Source of the DNA: Acidobacteriota bacterium
GTDB lineage: Bacteria > Acidobacteriota > Terriglobia > Terriglobales > Acidobacteriaceae
Assembly (NCBI GenBank): GCA_021851625.1
Contig: JAJZCX010000060.1
Coordinates: 1-7,628 of the forward strand
DNA length: 7,628 nucleotides
Direction of reading: 5' to 3'
Shown: piece by piece, positions 1-5,421 of the stretch
Position numbering within the stretch: the stretch's first letter is position 1
Layout: each line of letters starts with the position of its first letter
Notes under the pieces: generated by a model
Told to the model about the DNA's origin: nothing
The model's input: only the letters and a program-made list of their open reading frames with translations
The model's database searches: none
Program-made: the position numbers and the translations under genes

Positions 1-1103
1 ATGCCAGTGTTCGGCAGTGAAAGCGTCTTGCGCTGCGCCTCGCGCACTTCGGCCCACTCGTCATCGGATTTGAAGCTGGCAATCTGCACAAAGAGGAATG
101 GGAAATTTCCCTGCGCCCAATGCGTGCGCCAATCCTGAATCATGCTGGTGAAAAGCCTTTGGTAGATGGGCGCGCGCGAAGCATCCGTGTTGCTCTCGCC
201 CTGGTACCAGATCACACCGCGGATCGGCAGTGGAATCAACGGAGCGATCATGCCGTTGAACAATCCGGCTGGCGCCCAGGATTGCGGATCGGGATGCCAT
301 GGAATCGGCAGCGGCGTCTTTCCCTGCGCTTTGGCCAGAGCCGCGGCGCGTTCATCGGCTTGCGTTTGCAGTGTGTGCGTCACCTCTTGATCCATGGATT
401 GCGCGCGTGCAGCAAAGACCGGCATCAGACCAGCGTCCGCGCTCAGCGCATCCAGACTCGTCCAAGCCTCGGCGGGCGTGCCTCCCCAATCCGCTTCGAT
501 AATGCCGACGGGAACATGCTCGTGATCCATGATCTCTCGCGCGAAAAAATACCCAACGGCAGAAAAGTTTGCAACGGTTGTGGGCGTGCATGCATTCCAG
601 CCAGTCGAGACCGCGTCTGCCATGGGATACATGGCGTAGGTCTTATGCATTTGCAAAATGCGCAGATTGGGTACATTCGCCGCAGCCAATACATTTTTCC
701 AATCGAGCACGCCGCTGTTGCTCCATGCAGTTTGCGCGATCATAAATTCCATGTTGGATTGGCCTGAAGCGATCCACACATCACCAACCAAAATGTCATT
801 CCATGCAATCGTGTTCTTGCCGTGGATGGTCAGGGGAAATGGCCCGCCCGCTTCGCCCGGCGGCAGATACAGACTCCATCGGCCCAATGTGTCGGTCGTC
901 GTGCTGGCGTGGCTGGCTCGAAAATCGACGGTGATGACTTCACCCGGATCGGCCATGCCCCATAAATGTACGGGGCGGTCGCGTTGGATGACCATGTGGT
1001 CGGCCAACATGCTGGGCAGCGTGACGTTGGCCAGTGCAGGCAGACTGCAACCGCAGCAAGCAATGGCGAAGAGCGATGAAAATACTTTTGAAAACTTGCG
1101 CAC
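1..1103 (-). CDS. Sialate O-acetylesterase-type SGNH esterase, secreted (3' end outside window)
   Basis: The reading frame is open from a GTG at 1103 to the left edge (367 codons, no stop), so the C-terminus is missing. Family members usually have about 500-650 residues. They hydrolyse O-acetyl esters on sialic acids or, in soil bacteria, probably on acetylated plant or microbial glycans. Residues 1-26 look like a signal peptide (MRKFSKVF, a hydrophobic stretch, then ALA before Asn27). Family blocks visible: nucleophile motif ASGQSNME at 112-119 with Ser116 (codon 756-758); FSAVGYFFARE at 180-190; WGGTPAEAW at 206-214; NGMIAPL at 283-289; WYQGESNT at 299-306. The distal Asp/His part of the catalytic site would lie beyond the edge. 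The start is fixed by an AGGAGG site, the signal peptide and an in-frame stop (1143-1145) 13 codons upstream; the next Met (33) lies past the signal peptide. The gene lies 39 bases after the CRTAC1 gene, probably in its operon. Sialic acid as substrate is not established; acetyl-xylan or pectin are alternatives. Confidence 0.93.
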   Translation of the reverse strand, partial: MRKFSKVFSSLFAIACCGCSLPALANVTLPSMLADHMVIQRDRPVHLWGMADPGEVITVDFRASHASTTTDTLGRWSLYLPPGEAGGPFPLTIHGKNTIAWNDILVGDVWIASGQSNMEFMIAQTAWSNSGVLDWKNVLAAANVPNLRILQMHKTYAMYPMADAVSTGWNACTPTTVANFSAVGYFFAREIMDHEHVPVGIIEADWGGTPAEAWTSLDALSADAGLMPVFAARAQSMDQEVTHTLQTQADERAAALAKAQGKTPLPIPWHPDPQSWAPAGLFNGMIAPLIPLPIRGVIWYQGESNTDASRAPIYQRLFTSMIQDWRTHWAQGNFPFLFVQIASFKSDDEWAEVREAQRKTLSLPNTG

Positions 1104-1107
1104 AATT

Positions 1108-1113
1108 CCTCCT
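1108..1113 (-). promoter_or_regulatory. Ribosome binding site of the esterase gene
   Basis: The minus strand reads AGGAGG followed by AATT and the GTG start at 1103. This is a full match to the Shine-Dalgarno core with a short 4-base spacer. It decides the GTG start, because no ATG with a comparable site lies nearby. Confidence 0.8.
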
Positions 1114-1142
1114 GTATTTCGTGATCCCCAGCATCGTACCTG

Positions 1143-2939
1143 CTATGGATGGGGTTGCACAGCCCTGGGTCGAATCTGCACGAAAGGAACAATTCCATGC
1201 CCTTCCAGCACTGCATAAAATTTATCGGCTTCCAAATTCTTCATCGTCTCCACCAAGCCAGAAGGCCAATGGATTTCCACGCTGTCAATCTTGGTAGCGG
1301 ATGCCAAACCGAAGTGCACACGCAGATCATTTTGCGACAAATAACTTCCACCACTGTGAATCTCAGATGTCTGCGTCATGCCACCGGCGACAATCTTCAC
1401 ACGCGCATTCAGTGCTAGTCGATTGCTTTTGACGCCCGCCAACTCAAAACTAACCCAGTGGCGTCCAGCTACCCCATGGTTGCGCAGAATCATCGGGCTG
1501 CCATCCAAATCCTCGACGACAGCATCCATGTTTCCATCATTGAATAGATCGCCTACGGCCAAACCACGCGATGCACGCTCTTCCATCAAAGCTGGCCCGG
1601 CCTGCTGGCTCGCGTCACAAAAGGTTCCGTTGCCCTCGTTCATCTCCAAGAGCTTCGATTCGCGATAACGCGCACCGGACGGCAAACTGTCCACCTGCGG
1701 ATACACATGCCCAGTAACCGTCATCAGATCCAGCCAGCCGTCGTTGTCCACGTCTACAAAGTCTGTGCCCCACTTCACGTAACGCAGCGAGGGCATGGCC
1801 ACGCCTGCTGGATAGGAGACCTCTGTAAAATTCCAGTTGCCATCATTGCGATATAGCAGATCATTTTCTGCCTCGAAGTTGGTCACGTAAAGCGCGGGTA
1901 GTCCTGTATGTAAATAGTCTCCAATCGCAATACCCATGGAAGCCTGCTCTGATCCATCCTCGCTCACCGCAGTTCCAGACTCCAGACCAATGTCTTGAAA
2001 AGTTCCATCGCCTAAATTCTTATACAGATATTTGGGGGTGGAATCATTGGCCATATAAATGTCGATGCGTCCAGTATTGTTCAAGTCAGCCCAAAGTACT
2101 CCCAACCCGTAATAGCCTTCTGGATCACTGACGCCAGCTTTTTTCGATACATCCGTGAACGTGCCATCGCCATTGTTATGAAACAATGCATCCCCGGCGC
2201 CCTTGAGTCCTCGTGGACCGCATTGCACATCGATGCCGCGCCACTTGCAATAGGCTGCGCTGCCAAATCCAGGCAGGTCGTTTAAGTGAAAGTCCACATA
2301 GTTAGCAACTACTAAATCCACGCGACCATCGTCATCGTAGTCGCCAAATGCAGCACCCGTGGACCATCGCCCATCCGCTACGCCAGCCTTCTGTGTGACG
2401 TCAGTAAAGGTTCCATCACCATTGTTGTGATAGAGAACATTGCCACCAAGACATGTCAAATATAAGTCGGGCCATCCATCATTGTCGTAGTCACCCACGG
2501 CTCCCCCCATGCCATAACAAGGCGTGTTGAGTCCCGACTTCGCTGTCACGTCCGTGAAAGTTCCATCCTGATTGTTGTGGTAGAGCGCGCCCAGTTTCGT
2601 CTTGCCCGCTACAGCTTCTGCCACCGTGGGTGCATTGGTGAAGTAGATATCTGGCCAGCCATCCCGGTCGTAGTCCATCAAGATCACACCGCCACCCATC
2701 GATTCCACTATGTAGCGCTTGGCTGGATCAGAATTGTGTTGAAAATGTATGCCAGCACTTTTTGCTACATCTTCAAACTGGGGTATGGTCCGCTGTGTAC
2801 ACTGTTTTGACTTTGCTCCCGTTGATGGCGCTGACGGGGCAAAGTGCCCTCCTTGTGCGAGGACGCGCGCGGAAAGGAGAGCAAGCGCTAGAACCCCTCT
2901 ACAAATCTTGGGCAATATCCCCTGAACCTTCAATATCAT
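1143..2939 (-). CDS. CRTAC1 family protein: FG-GAP/VCBS propeller with ASPIC/UnbV domain, secreted
   Basis: A 598-residue secreted protein of the CRTAC1 (cartilage acidic protein-like) family; its bacterial role is unknown, probably adhesion, scaffolding or ligand binding outside the inner membrane. Residues 1-28 form a signal peptide (hydrophobic LALALLSARVLA, cleavage likely before QGG). Seven calcium-loop positions of the DxDxDGxxD type follow at about 89, 150, 200, 285, 341, 396 and 464, which fits a seven-bladed propeller. Blades are interspersed with repeats of the form LYHNNGDGTFTDV. The fifth loop (DYLHTGLPA) has lost most acidic ligands and the fourth (DLNNTGRID) is weaker. Residues about 506-581 are an ASPIC/UnbV domain (SGGSYLSQNDLRVHFGLA, then WPSG). 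Start: ATG at 2939 lies 9 bases after AGGGGA; an in-frame GTG at 2945 would add two residues but sits only 3 bases from that site. The TPR gene ends just upstream, so translational coupling is likely. Confidence 0.93.
   Translation of the reverse strand: MILKVQGILPKICRGVLALALLSARVLAQGGHFAPSAPSTGAKSKQCTQRTIPQFEDVAKSAGIHFQHNSDPAKRYIVESMGGGVILMDYDRDGWPDIYFTNAPTVAEAVAGKTKLGALYHNNQDGTFTDVTAKSGLNTPCYGMGGAVGDYDNDGWPDLYLTCLGGNVLYHNNGDGTFTDVTQKAGVADGRWSTGAAFGDYDDDGRVDLVVANYVDFHLNDLPGFGSAAYCKWRGIDVQCGPRGLKGAGDALFHNNGDGTFTDVSKKAGVSDPEGYYGLGVLWADLNNTGRIDIYMANDSTPKYLYKNLGDGTFQDIGLESGTAVSEDGSEQASMGIAIGDYLHTGLPALYVTNFEAENDLLYRNDGNWNFTEVSYPAGVAMPSLRYVKWGTDFVDVDNDGWLDLMTVTGHVYPQVDSLPSGARYRESKLLEMNEGNGTFCDASQQAGPALMEERASRGLAVGDLFNDGNMDAVVEDLDGSPMILRNHGVAGRHWVSFELAGVKSNRLALNARVKIVAGGMTQTSEIHSGGSYLSQNDLRVHFGLASATKIDSVEIHWPSGLVETMKNLEADKFYAVLEGHGIVPFVQIRPRAVQPHP
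2148..2585 (-). repeat. Coding repeats of the CRTAC1 propeller (three closest copies)
   Basis: Three 39-base in-frame units at 2547-2585, 2397-2435 and 2148-2186 encode LYHNNQDGTFTDV, LYHNNGDGTFTDV and LFHNNGDGTFTDV. Looser copies continue further down the gene (YKNLGDGTFQDI, YRNDGNWNFTEV). They are similar at the DNA level, but the differences between copies fall largely at synonymous positions, as expected for old protein repeats rather than recent duplication. Confidence 0.65.
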
Positions 2940-2948
2940 TTGCACCGA

Positions 2949-2954
2949 TCCCCT
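2949..2954 (-). promoter_or_regulatory. Ribosome binding site of the CRTAC1 gene, overlapping the TPR stop codon
   Basis: On the minus strand the TPR stop TAG (2955-2953) runs directly into GGGATCG, so the AG of the stop is the beginning of AGGGGA. This places a purine-rich site 9 bases before ATG 2939 and 3 bases before GTG 2945. Ribosomes finishing the TPR gene would be positioned to reinitiate here. Confidence 0.65.
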
Positions 2955-5295
2955 ACTGAGCAGACCCCATCGCTGTGGCGATATGTGGTCTGGAATTTGC
3001 TTTTAGCTTGCTATAAATGGCAAGCTCCCTGTTGGCATCTTTGAGTCGCCCTAGCTTGCGATAGGCTGACTGCAACTGATAATGCACATAATCTTTGTCT
3101 GGCATCAATCTGGCTGCTGATTCTAAATGCGGAACAGCATCCTGCAACTTGTTTTGCTCCAGCAAGAGTTTTCCAACTTGATACTGGGCATTGCCATAGT
3201 CGGGATGCTTGGATAGCACTTGTTGAAACAGAGTCATGGCTTCTGCTTTTTTGGAAAGCTGCATATCCACATAGCCCAGGTCGTAGAGTGCATCAGGATC
3301 ATCCGGCGTTCGATTCAGTTCTTCTTGAAATTCTTTGGCGGCATCCTCCCAGTGTTCCCAGTGCATGTCCGCCTCACCTGCATCAAAGCTGGCTTTTGGA
3401 TAGCTCGGATCTCTGGCCAATATCTGGTGAAATGTAGCAACGGCTTTCTTGTAATCCCCTATGGCAATCCACTCGCGACCCACAAGTAACAGCGTATCGT
3501 TTGGGCGCATCTCGGCTTGATACTGCTGTAGAACATCAGCGGCATTTTTTAAGTCGCCCATTTTCGTCAGCGCGTCGGCCCAGATATAACCGACCGTTGC
3601 ATCTTGCATGCCCGCATCTCCAAGAGGCAAAAATGCTAGCACTGCTTTTGCGTATTGATCCATCCCGTAGTAGGCCATACCCAGCATGGCACGCACAGCA
3701 TTGCCCGCGCTTGGGTTTTCTTGCTGATACTGTTCGAGCCACTTCACTGCGATTGAATAACTTCCGTTCTTGTAGGCACACAAGCCAAAATTCTTGGCAA
3801 GCCCTGGAACTTTATCATCCCAGAGAGCAGCTTGTTGATACACGGGCAATGCCTGCGCATATTTTCCTTGCATGGCCTCTGCAGTTGCCAGATCGCTCAA
3901 GCTCTGTGCAAGAATCAGGCGCAGGCTCTTCTCTTTATCCTGAATTGCTTGCAAGGCCGATGGGGCAAGTCCTTTTTTCTCAAGCCGGGATGGACCCAAG
4001 CTTGCTGTCAGTGCAGAACTCGATTGCATATCAGGAGCCGCATCTGCTTCTTGTTTTGCGTTCAGTGGCACCACGGCCGCGCTGCTTTTGCCTCCTTCCT
4101 GTTGCACAACAGCAGCAACGTCTTGTTGCGATTGCGCCACAACTTGGTTCTGTAGATCTCGTGCTTTTTTCAGATAGATCTGAGCCTCTGCCTGTTTTCC
4201 ATCCTTGGCAAGTATTCTTCCCAAGTCGATATAGGCCCGGCGAATCTGGTAATGGTTTCTCGCCTCGTCATTTCCCGTGGCTTGGATAGCCTTGCGCATC
4301 ATCTTCGCAGATGCTGTCATGTTGCCTTCGGCATACTCATCCAGTCCAAGATATAACCATGGCTCCGGCCAACTGGAATTCAGAGCAGCCGCTTTCCGTA
4401 GATATCTATCTGCCTCTGCGTAGTTTCTCTGGCTCGATTCGAGATAGCCCAGCATATAATTCGCAAGATAATCATTTGGGTAGTAGTGCAGTTCTTGCTG
4501 AAACTCGCTGCTGGCCTGCGGCGTCGGCTTCCACTCATTCATGGACAAACGTGCAAGCCCCAAAAAGTAATGCGCGTGTGGCGTACTGGGTTGCAACGCT
4601 ATGGCGCGCTCAAACTCTTGAATTGCGTCTGGCATATAGTTTGCGTCACGATAGGCTCGGCCAAATAGGATATGCAACGAGCCTGTATCCCCATACGCTT
4701 GTCGCATATGCGCAAAAACAGCCTGCGCTCGCTTCTTGTCTTCCGGCTTTTGTGTGTCCAGTAGCGCTATCGCTTCAGAATAAGGGAGTTCAACATCTCC
4801 CGGACTGAGTGCGGCAGCCCGGGCAAAGGCTGTGGCGGCTTGCGCATATTGTTGCTTGTCCATGCCTACTCGTCCCAGAACAATTGCCGCCCGCAGATTA
4901 TTTGGATCCGTCGTCAATGCCGCACTTGCCTGCGCCATGGCTGCGTCGAATTGTTTGTTCATCCACAGCGCAATGGCATCATCGACCTGCGTGTCGGCTG
5001 TGTTTTCATACTGCAATGCGGTTTGGTACGTTTCTGCGGCCTGTGCATAGTCGCCGGCTTGCAGTTGCAATTGCCCCAGCAGTCGCAGCACTGTGGCGGA
5101 CAAAGACCGATTCGCTTGAATGACAGATTGTGCATCGCCGGTATTTCTGGCCTGATCAGCTTTTTGAATGAGCCGAGTTAATTCTGCCTGCGCAGCGTTC
5201 TCGTGTGGCTTTGTCTTGCGCGCACTCGCTCCGAACGCAAAGATAGGCACGCTCAGCAACAGGCCAAGTACGGTATTGCGAAATTGAGGATTCAC
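2953..5295 (-). CDS. Secreted tetratricopeptide-repeat protein
   Basis: A 780-residue TPR protein, presumably a protein-interaction scaffold in the periplasm or on the outer membrane; no enzymatic domain is visible. Residues 1-25 look like a signal peptide (MNPQFRN, hydrophobic VLGLLLSVPIFAFG, then ASA). Two helical TPR blocks follow: about 65-385 and about 455-765. Together they hold roughly 16 TPR-like units, recognisable by patterns such as GDYAQAAETYQTALQ (81-95), NYAEADRYLRKAAALN (291-306) and KKAEAMTLFQQVLSKHPDY (682-700). A linker at about 386-454, rich in Gln, Ala and Ser, separates the blocks. The GTG start at 5295 is preceded immediately by an in-frame TAA six codons upstream, which excludes a longer product; no good Shine-Dalgarno sequence is seen before it. 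The CRTAC1 gene follows with no more than 13 bases between stop and start. The hand-counted GC of sampled lines is lower than in the flanking genes. The binding partner is unknown; the coupled CRTAC1 protein is the obvious candidate. Confidence 0.93.
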   Translation of the reverse strand: MNPQFRNTVLGLLLSVPIFAFGASARKTKPHENAAQAELTRLIQKADQARNTGDAQSVIQANRSLSATVLRLLGQLQLQAGDYAQAAETYQTALQYENTADTQVDDAIALWMNKQFDAAMAQASAALTTDPNNLRAAIVLGRVGMDKQQYAQAATAFARAAALSPGDVELPYSEAIALLDTQKPEDKKRAQAVFAHMRQAYGDTGSLHILFGRAYRDANYMPDAIQEFERAIALQPSTPHAHYFLGLARLSMNEWKPTPQASSEFQQELHYYPNDYLANYMLGYLESSQRNYAEADRYLRKAAALNSSWPEPWLYLGLDEYAEGNMTASAKMMRKAIQATGNDEARNHYQIRRAYIDLGRILAKDGKQAEAQIYLKKARDLQNQVVAQSQQDVAAVVQQEGGKSSAAVVPLNAKQEADAAPDMQSSSALTASLGPSRLEKKGLAPSALQAIQDKEKSLRLILAQSLSDLATAEAMQGKYAQALPVYQQAALWDDKVPGLAKNFGLCAYKNGSYSIAVKWLEQYQQENPSAGNAVRAMLGMAYYGMDQYAKAVLAFLPLGDAGMQDATVGYIWADALTKMGDLKNAADVLQQYQAEMRPNDTLLLVGREWIAIGDYKKAVATFHQILARDPSYPKASFDAGEADMHWEHWEDAAKEFQEELNRTPDDPDALYDLGYVDMQLSKKAEAMTLFQQVLSKHPDYGNAQYQVGKLLLEQNKLQDAVPHLESAARLMPDKDYVHYQLQSAYRKLGRLKDANRELAIYSKLKANSRPHIATAMGSAQ

Positions 5296-5330
5296 GCTGG
5301 CAAATTCACTTTATGAAAATCGGATATGGA

Positions 5331-5348
5331 ACAGACATGATTGTCTGT
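5331..5348. promoter_or_regulatory. 7-bp inverted repeat upstream of the TPR gene, possible operator
   Basis: The plus strand reads ACAGACA-TGAT-TGTCTGT: perfect 7-base arms around a 4-base centre. It sits 35 bases upstream of the TPR start codon and 11 bases after the terminator stem. Its size fits a dimeric repressor or activator site, or a small hairpin in the leader RNA. It overlaps the candidate TTGCAC element by two bases. Chance occurrence cannot be excluded. Confidence 0.4.
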
Positions 5349-5350
5349 GC

Positions 5351-5391
5351 AAAGAATAAGCGGCGGAACTTGAGGAATCAAGTTCCGCCGC
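5351..5391 (-). terminator. Intrinsic terminator of the receptor gene
   Basis: Arms at 5360-5373 and 5378-5391 are perfectly complementary (14 bp, GC-rich outer half) around a 4-base loop. On the minus strand the stem is followed by TTATTCTTT, a moderately U-rich tail, whereas the plus-strand side lacks a T run; this sets the direction. It begins 30 bases after the receptor stop codon and separates that gene from the TPR gene. Confidence 0.85.
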
Positions 5392-5421
5392 GCAAAATAG
5401 TGCAGGCTTGGGGAAGCTAAA

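Larger units (their letters stand above)
5296..5421. other. Intergenic regulatory region between receptor and TPR genes
   Basis: This is the only sizeable non-coding stretch in the window (126 bases). Reading on the minus strand it holds, in order, about 30 bases of receptor 3' UTR, a terminator hairpin, a T-rich tail, a 7-bp dyad, and about 35 bases of leader before the TPR start. A promoter for the TPR-CRTAC1-esterase unit should lie here. A TTGCAC at 5352-5347 could serve as a -35 element, but no convincing -10 element follows at 16-18 bases, so no promoter is called. Confidence 0.6.

Noticed and set aside
11..20. Lipoprotein signal in the esterase (cysteines at residues 16, 17 and 19)
   Set aside because: The residues before each Cys do not fit a lipobox well, while a standard signal peptidase I site (ALA before Asn27) is present. 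The coordinates given here are residue numbers of the esterase, whose codons lie at about 1044-1073.
120..767. Plus-strand open frame of 215 codons
   Set aside because: It lies wholly antisense to the esterase, which carries recognisable family motifs across the same bases; the translation is rich in Arg/His/Cys and shows no domain.
1104..1142. Terminator or promoter between the CRTAC1 and esterase genes
   Set aside because: The 39 bases contain no stable inverted repeat and no T-rich run; only the ribosome binding site is evident, which supports co-transcription.
658..1218. Plus-strand open frame of 186 codons spanning the esterase start and the CRTAC1 3' end
   Set aside because: It covers two well-supported minus-strand genes and the ribosome binding site between them, with no coding features of its own.
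3501..4289. Plus-strand open frame of 262 codons
   Set aside because: It is antisense to the TPR gene. Its Leu/Arg/Pro/Gln-rich translation is the usual shadow of Ala/Gln/Lys-rich TPR codons, with no signal peptide or domain.
5324..5352. Sigma-70-like promoter with TTGCAC as -35 element
   Set aside because: The hexamers at 16-18 bases spacing (such as CCATAT or CATATC) match TATAAT poorly, so the promoter is mentioned but not called.
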